A stretch of DNA of 64,000 nucleotides, taken from positions 1-64,000 of the forward strand of contig JAILMJ010000044.1 of assembly GCA_024692685.1 (NCBI GenBank). Direction: 5' to 3'. Made by a program: the position numbers and the translations under genes. The notes under the pieces were generated by a model. That model was given only the letters and a program-made list of their open reading frames with translations, did not search any database and was not told the DNA's origin. The DNA is from Clostridia bacterium (lineage in GTDB: Bacteria; Bacillota; Clostridia; Oscillospirales; Acutalibacteraceae). Shown one piece after another: positions 48,849 through 59,208 of this stretch. Position 1 is the stretch's first letter. Each line of letters starts with the position of its first letter.

Positions 48849-49717
48849 ACCCGTTCCTTGAAATAAAGAACGTTTCTTACAGCTATATGAAAAATACCGC
48901 CCAACAGGTCAATGCGGTCAACAACGTCAGTCTCGGAATTGACAGGGGCGAAATGGTCGGAATAATCGGTCATACCGGCTCGGGAAAGAGCACGCTTGTT
49001 TCTCTGTTCAACGGTCTGCTCAAACCCTCTCTGGGTACAGTATATGTTGACGGCAAAGATATCTGGGAAAACAAAGAAACCCTCAGGGAATCAAGATTCA
49101 ATGTCGGACTTTGTTTTCAGTATCCGGAATATCAGCTTTTTGAAGAAACAGTACGTAAAGATATCGCCTTCGGGCCGAAAAACATGAAACTCGACGACGC
49201 AGAAATAGAAAGGCGGGTCCTGAGAGCCGCTGAACTTGCCGGAGTTAAACCCAAGCATCTTGATGTTTCACCGTTTGACATTTCAGGCGGAGAGAAACGC
49301 CGCGCCGCCATTGCCGGAGTAATGGCGATGGAACCCGATATGCTTGTGCTTGACGAACCGGCTGCCGGCCTTGATCCTCGCGGACGCTCCGATCTGATAG
49401 AAATGATAAAACAGTACCGCGAACGCACCGGTTCCGCGGTTGTCCTCGTTTCTCACAGCATGGAAGATATAGCGCGGGCAACGGAAAGAGTAATTGTTAT
49501 AAACAACGGAGAAATTGCTCTCGACGGTTCGGTGGACTATGTGTTCGCTCATGAAGAAGAACTGAAATCAATGGGCCTTAATATACCTGAAGTCACGAAG
49601 GTTTTTCACCGTCTGAAAGAACTCGGCTTTGATGTTCCTCCCGATGTTTACTCCGTTGACAGGGCGGTTGACATTCTTACCTCCCTTGCCGAAAGGAGGA
49701 AATCCGATGGTAAGTGA
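48845..49717 (+). CDS. ecfA2: Energy-coupling factor transporter ATPase EcfA2
   Basis: IIGHTGSGKSTLVSLFNGLLKPSLGTVYVDG; VGLCFQYPEYQLFEETVRKDIAFGPKNM; ISGGEKRRAAIAGVMAMEPDMLVLDEP. Confidence 0.94.
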   Translation: MNPFLEIKNVSYSYMKNTAQQVNAVNNVSLGIDRGEMVGIIGHTGSGKSTLVSLFNGLLKPSLGTVYVDGKDIWENKETLRESRFNVGLCFQYPEYQLFEETVRKDIAFGPKNMKLDDAEIERRVLRAAELAGVKPKHLDVSPFDISGGEKRRAAIAGVMAMEPDMLVLDEPAAGLDPRGRSDLIEMIKQYRERTGSAVVLVSHSMEDIARATERVIVINNGEIALDGSVDYVFAHEEELKSMGLNIPEVTKVFHRLKELGFDVPPDVYSVDRAVDILTSLAERRKSDGK

Positions 49718-50522
49718 TATCACATTCGGCCAATACTATCACGGGAACTCCGTTTTGCACCGGGCCGACCCGAGAATAAAACTTATTCTGACCTTTGCAA
49801 TGATAATTGTTATCTTTTTGTGTAAGAATTTCTTTTCTCTCGGTCTGCTGGCGGCGTTCATAATTCTTGTTACCCTTTTGTCAAAAGTCCCCGTAAGGAT
49901 GATTCTCAAAAGCATAAAGCCGGTTCTGATTATCCTGGCTTTTACCGCAATACTCAACATCTTTTACACGCACGGAGGCAGGACATACTTCGAATGGTGG
50001 AAAATCGCCGTAACCGAAAAGGGAGTCAACACAGCAGTTTTCACCATAATCAGAATAATAATTCTTGTGGTTATGAGTTCCCTTCTCACCTACACCACAA
50101 CCCCGACGATGCTTACCGACGGGCTTGAAAGAATACTGTCCCCTCTCAAAATTTTTCACATAAAAGTTTCATCTCTTGCCATGATGATGACGCTTGCTTT
50201 AAGATTTATTCCGACCCTTATTGAGGAAATAGAAAGAATAATGAACGCCCAAAAGGCAAGAGGTGCCGACCTTGAGAGCGGAGGCCTCATAACGAGAGCA
50301 AAGGCTCTTGTTCCGATATTTATCCCGCTGATGGTTTCCGCATTCAGAAGGGCATACGAGCTCGCCCTTGCGATGACCTGCCGCTGCTACACAGACGGCA
50401 ACGGCCGCACAAGAATGAAGCAGATGAAGCTGAAAATCACGGACTATGTTATGCTCATCCTCTGTATTGCTATCACGGCCGGCGTTATAGTTCTGAATAT
50501 TTTCTTTGAAAAGGTCATCTGA
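49707..50522 (+). CDS. ecfT: Energy-coupling factor transporter transmembrane protein EcfT
   Basis: FGQYYHGNSVLHRADPRIKLILTFAMIIVIFL; MNAQKARGADLESGGLITRAKALVPIFIPLMVSAFRRAYELALAMTCRCY; start reset from the track's 49629. Confidence 0.94.
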   Translation: MVSDITFGQYYHGNSVLHRADPRIKLILTFAMIIVIFLCKNFFSLGLLAAFIILVTLLSKVPVRMILKSIKPVLIILAFTAILNIFYTHGGRTYFEWWKIAVTEKGVNTAVFTIIRIIILVVMSSLLTYTTTPTMLTDGLERILSPLKIFHIKVSSLAMMMTLALRFIPTLIEEIERIMNAQKARGADLESGGLITRAKALVPIFIPLMVSAFRRAYELALAMTCRCYTDGNGRTRMKQMKLKITDYVMLILCIAITAGVIVLNIFFEKVI

Positions 50523-50566
50523 CATAATTGCACTGAGTTTTAAACGCTGAAAAGGATTATATACCG

Positions 50567-51301
50567 ATGCGCAATCTTTTATTGACAATCTGCTTTGACG
50601 GAAGCGCCTACCACGGATGGCAGGTGCAGGAAAATGCCGTCACGGTACAGCAGACCTTGCAGGACGCCCTGGAACAAATTATCCATAAAAGAGACAACAT
50701 AACCGGCTGCTCCCGCACGGACTCCGGGGTTCACGCGAATATGTACTGCTGCAATATACGTACACAGAGCGGGATTGAATGTTCAAAACTTGTAAGCGCT
50801 CTGAATGCAGTGCTTCCCGACGATATAGCTGTCAGAAACTGCATTGAAGCAAGCCCGGATTTTCATGCGAGATACAACTGCAAATCCAAAGAATATATAT
50901 ATCGGATCTGGAATTCAAAATGCAGGAATCCTTTTGAATACAAGCACACATTTCAGTATAAATATCCGCTTGATGAAGTCTTCCTTGATTCCCAGGCAAA
51001 AGATTTTACCGGAAAACACGATTTTTCCGCTTTCTGCGCCGCCGGAAGCAGCGTTGAAGACACGGTCAGAACCGTGACCTGCGCTCAGGTAAGCAGAGAC
51101 GGAGACTTAGTTACATTCCGCGTATGTGCGGACGGCTTCCTTTACAATATGGTGCGGATTATGGTTGGCACACTGATTGAAATATCCGAGGGCAAAATAG
51201 CCCCCGGCACAATACCGGAAATAATAAAGAGCGGCGATAGGTCAAACTCCGGATTTACCGCACGCCCCGAAGGCCTGTTTCTTAACAGGGTCGAATACTG
51301 A
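50567..51301 (+). CDS. truA: tRNA pseudouridine(38-40) synthase
   Basis: ICFDGSAYHGWQVQENAVTVQQTLQDAL; GCSRTDSGVHANMYCCNI; GFLYNMVRIMVGTLIEI. Confidence 0.96.
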   Translation: MRNLLLTICFDGSAYHGWQVQENAVTVQQTLQDALEQIIHKRDNITGCSRTDSGVHANMYCCNIRTQSGIECSKLVSALNAVLPDDIAVRNCIEASPDFHARYNCKSKEYIYRIWNSKCRNPFEYKHTFQYKYPLDEVFLDSQAKDFTGKHDFSAFCAAGSSVEDTVRTVTCAQVSRDGDLVTFRVCADGFLYNMVRIMVGTLIEISEGKIAPGTIPEIIKSGDRSNSGFTARPEGLFLNRVEY

Positions 51302-51310
51302 GGCGGTGAT

Positions 51311-52513
51311 ATGTTGACAGGAAAAAAGAAAGAGAAAAACCAGAGTAAGCAAAACGACAATACGATAAAAATCAATAAGGCAAGAGCAAAGACCGTCAGA
51401 AGAAATATGCTGCGGAAACTGCGCGTGCCGTTTGGAATTGCAATTCTCATAGCTGCAATTATCATTACATTCGCCGCCGCAGGTGAAATAAGGCGGTCAA
51501 ACATAGTTGACAGCTTCAGAGCCGTTCCGTCAACTCTGGGCGAGAGCCCCGGATATCCTTACGACGAGGACGACCTGACATTAAACAAGGTTATGCTTGT
51601 AGGCGAAAAACCGCTACTGCTGAATAATAACGGTGTTGAAGTCCTTTCCCAGAATGCCGATTTGCTGTTTAACCTTCATCTTGACTGGTCAGACGCAAAG
51701 GCTGTCTCGCACAACGGACGTGCCCTTGTATTCAGCAACACCTCCCAGAAGGCCTACCTGATAAGCCGCACAAAACAGCTCGCAGAATACGAGGAGGATG
51801 GAACGGTTGTTACGGGTACTCTTGCCTCAAACGGCTCGGTTGCCCTGTCATACTCCGGCTCATCGGCGCAGAGCGTGGTTAAAGTTTATGACCCGAACAT
51901 GAACACCGAATTCATGTGGAACTGCTCAAAGGAGTATGTTGCTTCTCTTGCGTTATCCGATAACGGCAAAAAGGTTGCCATATCCGCAATAGGCGCTGAT
52001 AACGCCGAACTGTATTCAAGACTGATTCTGTTCAGAACAGGCAAGACCGAACCTGATTTTGACATCAAAATCAGCGGCACCACCGTCATTAAAATGATAT
52101 TCACCTCCGGCGACAGAATCATTGCCGTGGGCAATAACAAAACGCTTGTGTATAACACCCGGGGAAAGCAGCTCTCATCTAAGGAATATTCCGAGGATTC
52201 ACTGTATTCCGTAAACTCCGATGACAGCGGAAACACCCTGCTCTGTTACAAGGAGTTCGGCGGCTCAAAGCTGAAAGCGGTCAGAATACCTGCATCGGGT
52301 AAGCGACTCAAAGAATTTGAACTTGACTATATTCCGTCGGGCGCGGATATACTCGGCAAAAAAATCGTGTTTTCACTCGACAACAAAGTAATCAGATACA
52401 ACACCTCCGGAGAGGAAAAAGAAACCATAGACTGCAAGAGCAATCCAAGCACATGTCTGATCACCGGGACTGCCGTATACACCCTCGAAAACGGAACCAT
52501 ATGCAAATACTGA
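51311..52513 (+). CDS. Membrane-anchored beta-propeller-like protein, DUF5711-type
   Basis: Basic N-terminus plus one TM (FGIAILIAAIIITFAAA); repeated V/S/K-rich WD-like segments; DUF assignment from recall only. Confidence 0.65.
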   Translation: MLTGKKKEKNQSKQNDNTIKINKARAKTVRRNMLRKLRVPFGIAILIAAIIITFAAAGEIRRSNIVDSFRAVPSTLGESPGYPYDEDDLTLNKVMLVGEKPLLLNNNGVEVLSQNADLLFNLHLDWSDAKAVSHNGRALVFSNTSQKAYLISRTKQLAEYEEDGTVVTGTLASNGSVALSYSGSSAQSVVKVYDPNMNTEFMWNCSKEYVASLALSDNGKKVAISAIGADNAELYSRLILFRTGKTEPDFDIKISGTTVIKMIFTSGDRIIAVGNNKTLVYNTRGKQLSSKEYSEDSLYSVNSDDSGNTLLCYKEFGGSKLKAVRIPASGKRLKEFELDYIPSGADILGKKIVFSLDNKVIRYNTSGEEKETIDCKSNPSTCLITGTAVYTLENGTICKY

Positions 52514-52529
52514 GGAGGGACTGACATTT

Positions 52530-53222
52530 ATGAATAATGCGCCTTATATCGTTGATCTTATCCTGATTGGTATAATGGTTTTATCCATTTTTCTCGGTAA
52601 AAGGAGAGGCTTTGCCTCAATAGTTATCTCGGTTGCCATAACATTAGTCTGCATCGTTGCCGCCGGCAAATTTGCACCTGTTATCGCAAAAACCCTGAAC
52701 GATTCAGTCATCCACGGAATGCTTATGAAATCAATAGAAGGAAAAATAAGCACCGCAGTCTCCCGCGGAACGGCGACTCTTTCGGGCGCGCTGCCCGATT
52801 ATGTAATCGGTTTATGCACCCGCAGCGGTATTAATCCCGGAGCGCTTATCTCGGAGGACACGGTTAAAAATATAAGCGAAAGTGTGTCAAAGGCAGTTGA
52901 AAATACCGCAATAATTCCCTCTCTCAACTGCGTTATCTGCATACTTGCCGTTATTGTTTCGAGAGTAGCGTCATCGCTTCTTTCGGGCACGGCGGATGCT
53001 CTTTTGAAGGTTTCGTTTATTCAGAAGGCAAACGGATTTCTCGGAGCCGTATTCGGTGCAATAAGAGGACTGATTATAGTTCTTCTTGCGGTATTGTTCA
53101 CTTCGGTGATTCTTGGCCTGCTGCCCGATTTGAAGTATGCCGGAGCAATTTCCGAATCTTCAGTATACACATTTTTCAACAATTTCATTCAAACCCTTGT
53201 GAACGGAGGAACACCCCAATGA
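52530..53222 (+). CDS. CvpA family protein
   Basis: YIVDLILIGIMVLSIFLGKRRGFASIVISVAIT; multi-TM with GAVFGAIRGLIIVLLAV. Confidence 0.85.
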   Translation: MNNAPYIVDLILIGIMVLSIFLGKRRGFASIVISVAITLVCIVAAGKFAPVIAKTLNDSVIHGMLMKSIEGKISTAVSRGTATLSGALPDYVIGLCTRSGINPGALISEDTVKNISESVSKAVENTAIIPSLNCVICILAVIVSRVASSLLSGTADALLKVSFIQKANGFLGAVFGAIRGLIIVLLAVLFTSVILGLLPDLKYAGAISESSVYTFFNNFIQTLVNGGTPQ

Positions 53223-53851
53223 AAGAATATCTTAAAGAACTGACAAAAGGCTGCTGGACAGTGCCGAATCTTCTCTCGGTATTAAGAATAATAATGATAC
53301 CGTTTTTTGCCTACTACTTTATGCAGAAAGAGCTTCTCATAGCGGTTATTATTCTTGTCCTTTCCGGCCTTACTGATTTCTTTGACGGAAAAATAGCAAG
53401 AAGATTCAACCAGATAAGCACTTTAGGCAAGATACTTGATCCGCTTGCGGATAAACTTACACAAATTACCATCGCCGTAGTTTTCTTTATCACTTTCTGG
53501 CGTGCGGACGGACTTGTCCACACCTTCAGCGTCATCTTCCTTATTTTCCTTATCAAGGAAGCGGTTATGGTGCTCGGTGCGGTTGCAATGATAATTCTCG
53601 GTCTGAAACCCGGAGCAGCGGAAATGCCCGGTAAGGTCGCAACTTTTGCTTTTTACCTTATAATGATTTCCATTATGTTCTTCGGCCCGGGAATAGGCAT
53701 AACCGGTATCTATTATCCCGATGTTGTGATGATAGTTCTTATCAGCATCAGTGCAATTCTCACTCTGATCGCTTTTTGCAGTTATATCCCCGGCGTCAAA
53801 CAGCAGCTCAGGGAAAAAAAGGAAAAGAAAAGCGCAGAGAATATACAATAA
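53219..53851 (+). CDS. pgsA: CDP-diacylglycerol-glycerol-3-phosphate 3-phosphatidyltransferase
   Basis: TVPNLLSVLRIIMIPFFAYYF; GLTDFFDGKIARRFNQISTLGKILDPLADKLTQI (CDP-alcohol phosphotransferase motif). Confidence 0.94.
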   Translation: MKEYLKELTKGCWTVPNLLSVLRIIMIPFFAYYFMQKELLIAVIILVLSGLTDFFDGKIARRFNQISTLGKILDPLADKLTQITIAVVFFITFWRADGLVHTFSVIFLIFLIKEAVMVLGAVAMIILGLKPGAAEMPGKVATFAFYLIMISIMFFGPGIGITGIYYPDVVMIVLISISAILTLIAFCSYIPGVKQQLREKKEKKSAENIQ

Positions 53852-53875
53852 TTTTCCACATAAGAGGACATCGCT

Positions 53876-56149
53876 ATGAAACAAGTTTTATGCTCCCGTT
53901 GCAAAACCCGGCCTGCCATGTTTTTCATGACAAAGGTTGAGGGTGATAAAACAACACAGGAAGGTCTTTGCCTGAAATGTGCCATGGAGCTCAATATCGG
54001 TCCCATTAAGCAGATTATTGAGTCAATGGGCATCTCGGAGGACGAATTTGACGAAGTCAGCGAACAATTCAGTGAAATGTTCGAAAACGGCAGCTTTGAG
54101 CCCGGCGGCGCAGGAACGATGCCGTTTTTACAGAATTTTGCCAATATGAATTTTAACGCCGATTCCGATTCAAAGACAGATGAAGCAAAAAAGAAAAAAC
54201 AAGCCAAAAAAGAAAAACCTGCCGAAAAACAAAAGAAAAGGAAATATCTCAGCCAGTTCTGTACAGATCTTACCGAAAAGGCAAGGAGCGGCAAAACCGA
54301 CAGGATAATCGGGCGTGAAAACGAAATTTACCGCTCAATCCAGATTCTTTGCAGGCGTACCAAAAACAACCCCTGTCTCATAGGCGAACCGGGCGTCGGT
54401 AAAACGGCGATTGCTGAAGGCCTCGCTATGAAGATAGCCGCGGGCGAAGTGCCCGCTAAGCTCAAAGACAAGGAAATACAGATGCTCGACATCGCAGCCC
54501 TTGTTGCAGGCACGCAGTTCAGAGGTCAGTTTGAAAGCAGAATCAAGGGACTTATTGATGAAGTTAAGGAGGACGGCAACGTCATTCTTTTCATTGACGA
54601 GGTTCATCAGCTTGTCGGCGCAGGAGAATCGGAAGGATCCATGAACGCCGCGAATATCCTGAAGCCGTCGCTTTCAAGGGGAGAAATCCAGATAATAGGC
54701 GCAACAACTTTCACCGAATACCGCAAATACATTGAGAAGGATGCCGCGCTTGAAAGAAGGCTTCAGCCGATCAAGGTTGAAGAGCCGTCTGTCGATCAGA
54801 CGATTGAGATGCTGCTCGGAGTCAAAAAATACTATGAGGACTATCACAAAGTCAGGGTGAATGACAGCCTTGTAAAAAGGACGGTACTCCTCAGTGAAAG
54901 GTATATCAACGACAGGTTTTTACCCGATAAGGCCATAGATTTGCTCGATGAAGCCTGCACCTGTGCGAACCTCAGGAATAAACATATAAGCGAATATGAA
55001 ACAGCACTTGAGGAACTTGACGCACTCGAAAAAGAGGAAACGGAATTATCGGATGAGGGCGGTGAAGCAGATTACGAACTGCTTGCCAAAATAAAATCAG
55101 ACCTGATTCAGAAACGCGAAGAAGTCAAAAAGCTCGAAGAGCTTGCAAGTGACAATCTGGTTACGGAAGACGACCTTGCAAGAGTTATCCAGCTTTGGAC
55201 GGGAATCCCGGCAAGCAAGGTGATAGAAAGCGATCTGCGCCGTCTGCATGACCTTGAAAAAAATCTTAAAGCCCATCTTATAGGGCAGGATGAGGCGGTC
55301 GAGCTCGTCAGCGCCGCTATCCGCAGAGGAAGAATTCAGATAAATCCGAGACGCAGACCCGCATCTTTCATATTTGTCGGACCGACCGGAGTCGGAAAGA
55401 CGGAACTTGTCAAACTTCTCGCAAAAGAATTATTTGAAACACCTGAAACTCTTATCAGGCTTGATATGAGTGAGTTTATGGAAAAGCACTCCGTTTCAAG
55501 GATTATCGGCTCTCCTCCGGGCTATGTCGGCTATGACGAAGCCGGTCAGCTGACCGAGAAGGTGCGCCGTAAGCCATATTCGGTTGTTCTCTTTGATGAA
55601 ATAGAAAAAGCACATCCCGATGTAATGAACATCCTTCTTCAGATTCTTGATGAAGGCAAAATCAACGATGCCCAGGGCAGAACAGTCAGCTTTGAGAACA
55701 CCATAATCATTATGACATCCAACGCCGGCAGTAACAGAAGCGGCGGCGCTCTCGGTTTCGGAAAAACAAAGAACGAGGCGTCAAAGGAAAAAGCGCTCAA
55801 AGCTCTCGGCGAATTCCTCCGCCCCGAATTCATCGGCAGAGTCGATGAGGTTGTGGTATTCAATGACCTTACCGGGGAGGACTACCGCAAGATAGCGGGT
55901 CTGCTGCTTGATGAACTTGTTGAACCTCTTGCAGATAAAGGCATTACATTTAAATGGGATGATGAAGCAACAGCAGCCATAGCCGAACTTTCGGCCGGCG
56001 GAACAAGGGGCGCAAGAGATATCCGCTCCTGCATAAGAAGGAACGTTGAGGATGCCATAACCGAAAAAATGGTCAACAGCATTGACAAACCGATTAAATC
56101 GGTATCCGTCACGGCAAAGGATAACAAAATTATCTGCAATTTCAAATAA
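53876..56149 (+). CDS. ATP-dependent Clp protease ATP-binding subunit, ClpE-like (N-terminal zinc finger)
   Basis: CSRCKTRPAMFFMT...GLCLKCAMEL zinc motif; GEPGVGKTAIAEGLAMKIAAGEVP; GPTGVGKTELVKLLAKELFE; GSPPGYVGYDEAGQLTEKVRRKPYSV. Confidence 0.9.
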   Translation: MKQVLCSRCKTRPAMFFMTKVEGDKTTQEGLCLKCAMELNIGPIKQIIESMGISEDEFDEVSEQFSEMFENGSFEPGGAGTMPFLQNFANMNFNADSDSKTDEAKKKKQAKKEKPAEKQKKRKYLSQFCTDLTEKARSGKTDRIIGRENEIYRSIQILCRRTKNNPCLIGEPGVGKTAIAEGLAMKIAAGEVPAKLKDKEIQMLDIAALVAGTQFRGQFESRIKGLIDEVKEDGNVILFIDEVHQLVGAGESEGSMNAANILKPSLSRGEIQIIGATTFTEYRKYIEKDAALERRLQPIKVEEPSVDQTIEMLLGVKKYYEDYHKVRVNDSLVKRTVLLSERYINDRFLPDKAIDLLDEACTCANLRNKHISEYETALEELDALEKEETELSDEGGEADYELLAKIKSDLIQKREEVKKLEELASDNLVTEDDLARVIQLWTGIPASKVIESDLRRLHDLEKNLKAHLIGQDEAVELVSAAIRRGRIQINPRRRPASFIFVGPTGVGKTELVKLLAKELFETPETLIRLDMSEFMEKHSVSRIIGSPPGYVGYDEAGQLTEKVRRKPYSVVLFDEIEKAHPDVMNILLQILDEGKINDAQGRTVSFENTIIIMTSNAGSNRSGGALGFGKTKNEASKEKALKALGEFLRPEFIGRVDEVVVFNDLTGEDYRKIAGLLLDELVEPLADKGITFKWDDEATAAIAELSAGGTRGARDIRSCIRRNVEDAITEKMVNSIDKPIKSVSVTAKDNKIICNFK

Positions 56150-56164
56150 CAAGGAGAGGTAAAA

Positions 56165-58186
56165 ATGGCACATTTTATTTTATCAGCATTTGCCGATGAG
56201 GCGTCCTCCGATATTTCCGAGCAGATTGCCGCCTGTAAAAAGAACGGCATTCACTGTATCGAACTTCGCATCTGCGACGGCAAAAACATTTCGGATTTCT
56301 CCGTAGATGAAGCGAAAGAGCTGAAAAAAAGACTTGACGACAACGGTATCAAGGTTTCGTCCCTGGGTTCTCACTACGGAAAGATTGAGATAACCGATGA
56401 CTTTGAGCCGCATTTTGAAGCTTTCAAAAATACGGTTGAGGTTGCAAAAGTCCTTGATTGTAAATACATAAGGATTTTCAGCTTCTATTTCACGAAGGGC
56501 GAAAGCTTTGAGGAATATAAAGACGAAGTTTTCCGCAGAGTCGGAGCAATGGCGGAATACGCCTATGACAGAGGCGTTCTCTGCTGCCATGAAAACGAAA
56601 AAGAGATTTACGGCGACATTCCCGAACGCTGCCTTCTTCTGGCGGAAGCATTCGGCGAGAAACTCGGCTGCATTTTTGATCCGGCAAACTACCTTCAGTG
56701 CTCAGCAGAAACCCTCAGCGGTTTCAAGCTCCTCAAAAAATATGTCACTTATATGCACATAAAAGACGTGCAGAGCGACTCGGGAACTATTGTCCCCGCA
56801 GGCGAAGGTGACGGCCATATTGAAGAAATACTCCGCATACTTGACGGAGACGAGAGACCTTATTATCTGAGCGTTGAACCTCATCTCAGAGTCTTTGACG
56901 GGCTTTCACAGTTAGAGATAAACGATGAAGTAGCAAGCAAAATGAACAGCAAATATGTTTACCCCGATAATTTTGCATCCTTCGATGCCGCCTGCGCAGG
57001 CCTGCGTGCCATTCTTGAGAAGGTCCAGCCCGTACGTCTCGGTATTATCGGCGTAGGTAATATGGGTTCATCGCACGTCAACAACCAGATAAACGGCCTT
57101 CATCACGAGGTAAGAATCACCGCGTGCGCAGACCTTATTCCGGAAAGAAATGAAAAAATCAAGGCTCTCCTGCCGGATATAAAAACCTATGACAGTGCGG
57201 AAGCGCTGATCGACAGCGGCGAGGTCAATGCGGTTATCATCGCCACTCCTCACTATTTCCATCCTCCCATAGCGGAATATGCTTTCTCGAAGGGCATTCA
57301 CGTGCTCACGGAAAAACCTGCAGGTGTTTATACAAAACAGGTCAGGGAGATGAACGAGGCAGCCGCAAAGACAAATCTTGTTTTCGGTATTATGTATAAC
57401 CAGCGCACAAACTGTGTTTACAGAAAGATGCGTGAACTTGTCAGAAGCGGAGAACTCGGTGAAATAAGGAGAGTCAGCTGGATAATCACATCCTGGTACC
57501 GGACTCAGGCTTACTATAATTCCGGCGGATGGCGTGCTACCTGGGGCGGAGAAGGCGGCGGCGTGCTGCTCAATCAGTGCCCGCACAATCTCGATCTCTG
57601 GCAGTGGATCTGCGGCATGCCCTCCAAGGTAAAAGCATTCTGCCACGAAGGCAAATGGCATGATATTGAAGTTGAAGATGACGTCACAATTTATGTTGAA
57701 TACCCCAACGGCGCAACCGGAACATTCATCACCTCAACCGGTGACTGCCCGGGAACCAACAGACTTGAAATCACGCTTGACGGCGGCAAACTCATCTGTG
57801 ATGACGGCGAAACCCTTAAACTTTACAGACTTGACGGACTGACTTCAGAGCATTGCAAAAACGCCAAGACAGGCTTCGACAAGCTCGAAGGCAAGTGGGA
57901 AGATGTTCCCACAGACGGTATGAACAAACAGCACTGCGAAGTTGTCAGCAAATTTGCAGCGGCAATAATCAGAGGCGAACCTCTGACCGCAAATGGTGAG
58001 GAAGGCATAAACGGATTGACAATATCCAATGCCGCCCATCTTTCATCCTGGCTCGGCAGGGAAATAACCCTGCCAATTGACGAAGACCTATTCTATTCCG
58101 AACTTCAGAAGAAAGTTTCGGCCGGAAAAGCCGAAAAAGACAATGTCACAGCAGGTGTACAGGAAGATATGTCCTCAACATTCTGA
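56165..58186 (+). CDS. Fused protein: sugar phosphate isomerase/epimerase-like TIM barrel + Gfo/Idh/MocA oxidoreductase
   Basis: N-terminal half CIELRICDGKNI...CHENEKEIYGD...GCIFDPANYLQ...YMHIKDV; C-terminal half VRLGIIGVGNMGSSHVNNQ...VIIATPHYFHPPIAEYAFSKGIHVLTEKPAG. Confidence 0.87.
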   Translation: MAHFILSAFADEASSDISEQIAACKKNGIHCIELRICDGKNISDFSVDEAKELKKRLDDNGIKVSSLGSHYGKIEITDDFEPHFEAFKNTVEVAKVLDCKYIRIFSFYFTKGESFEEYKDEVFRRVGAMAEYAYDRGVLCCHENEKEIYGDIPERCLLLAEAFGEKLGCIFDPANYLQCSAETLSGFKLLKKYVTYMHIKDVQSDSGTIVPAGEGDGHIEEILRILDGDERPYYLSVEPHLRVFDGLSQLEINDEVASKMNSKYVYPDNFASFDAACAGLRAILEKVQPVRLGIIGVGNMGSSHVNNQINGLHHEVRITACADLIPERNEKIKALLPDIKTYDSAEALIDSGEVNAVIIATPHYFHPPIAEYAFSKGIHVLTEKPAGVYTKQVREMNEAAAKTNLVFGIMYNQRTNCVYRKMRELVRSGELGEIRRVSWIITSWYRTQAYYNSGGWRATWGGEGGGVLLNQCPHNLDLWQWICGMPSKVKAFCHEGKWHDIEVEDDVTIYVEYPNGATGTFITSTGDCPGTNRLEITLDGGKLICDDGETLKLYRLDGLTSEHCKNAKTGFDKLEGKWEDVPTDGMNKQHCEVVSKFAAAIIRGEPLTANGEEGINGLTISNAAHLSSWLGREITLPIDEDLFYSELQKKVSAGKAEKDNVTAGVQEDMSSTF

Positions 58187-58232
58187 TTGCGGCAACTCAG
58201 ACGGGAACATAAATCTTAGAACGGAGAGATAA

Positions 58233-59084
58233 ATGATGACGCACGAGAATTTAAAAAACAGAACTGCTGTAATAACGGGCGGCGGCGGTGTGCTTTGCAG
58301 CGGCTTTGCTCAAGACCTTGCCCGCCTCGGTGTGAAAGTTGCAGTACTTGACCTCAGGGAAGATGCGGCACAGACCGTAGTTGACAAAATCAATGCCGAA
58401 GGCGGAACCGCCATTGCAATCGGTTGCAATGTCCTTGACAGTCAAAGCCTTGAAGATGCAAGAAAAACAGTCAATAAAAAGCTCGGCAAATGTGACATTC
58501 TCATAAACGGAGCAGGCGGAAACAACCCCAAGGGAACCACGTCAAAGGACATATTTGAAGACGGCGACCTTGATAGCAGCGTTGAAGGCGTCAAAACCTT
58601 CTTTGACCTTGACCCCGAGGGAATTAAATTCGTATTTAATCTCAATATCCTGGGCACACTTCTTACAACCCAGTGTTTTGCCAAAGATATGGTTGGCAGA
58701 GAAAATGTGAGCATACTCAACATTTCATCAATGAATGCCTTCCGCCCGCTGACGAGAATCCCGGCATACTCAGCCGCAAAGGCAGGTGTTTCCAATTTCA
58801 CACAGTGGCTTGCGGTTCATTTTGCCCAGGCGGGCATACGTGTCAACGCCATAGCGCCCGGTTTCTTTGCCACCAATCAGAATCACGCCCTCCTTTTCAA
58901 TGAGGACGGCTCCCTCACTCCCCGTTCAGAGAAAATAATCGGCCACACTCCGATGCGCAGATTCGGCGTGCCCGAAGATCTGAGCGGCGCACTTGCCTTC
59001 TTCTGCGATGAAACATATTCAGGTTTTATCACCGGAGTTGTGCTTCCGATAGACGGAGGCTTCAGCGCATATTCGGGTGTATAA
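58233..59084 (+). CDS. SDR family oxidoreductase (D-mannonate/fructuronate oxidoreductase-like)
   Basis: TAVITGGGGVLCSGFAQDLARLGVKVAVLD; ILINGAGGNNPKGTT; YSAAKAGVSNFTQWLAVHFAQAGIRVNAIAPGFF. Confidence 0.88.
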   Translation: MMTHENLKNRTAVITGGGGVLCSGFAQDLARLGVKVAVLDLREDAAQTVVDKINAEGGTAIAIGCNVLDSQSLEDARKTVNKKLGKCDILINGAGGNNPKGTTSKDIFEDGDLDSSVEGVKTFFDLDPEGIKFVFNLNILGTLLTTQCFAKDMVGRENVSILNISSMNAFRPLTRIPAYSAAKAGVSNFTQWLAVHFAQAGIRVNAIAPGFFATNQNHALLFNEDGSLTPRSEKIIGHTPMRRFGVPEDLSGALAFFCDETYSGFITGVVLPIDGGFSAYSGV

Positions 59085-59094
59085 ACTGAACATT

Positions 59095-59130
59095 CAAAAA
59101 CGGCTGTCCTTGAGACAGCCGTTTTTCTTT
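59095..59130 (+). terminator. Rho-independent terminator
   Basis: AAAAACGGCTGTC-cttga-GACAGCCGTTTTT-CTTTT. Confidence 0.9.
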
Positions 59131-59208
59131 TGGAGAGATAATCCTCTGAAAATATGAATGCGCCGGGCATATGCCCGGCTGTGCTTTCAGTTATTCTGCC
59201 GTAATAAT

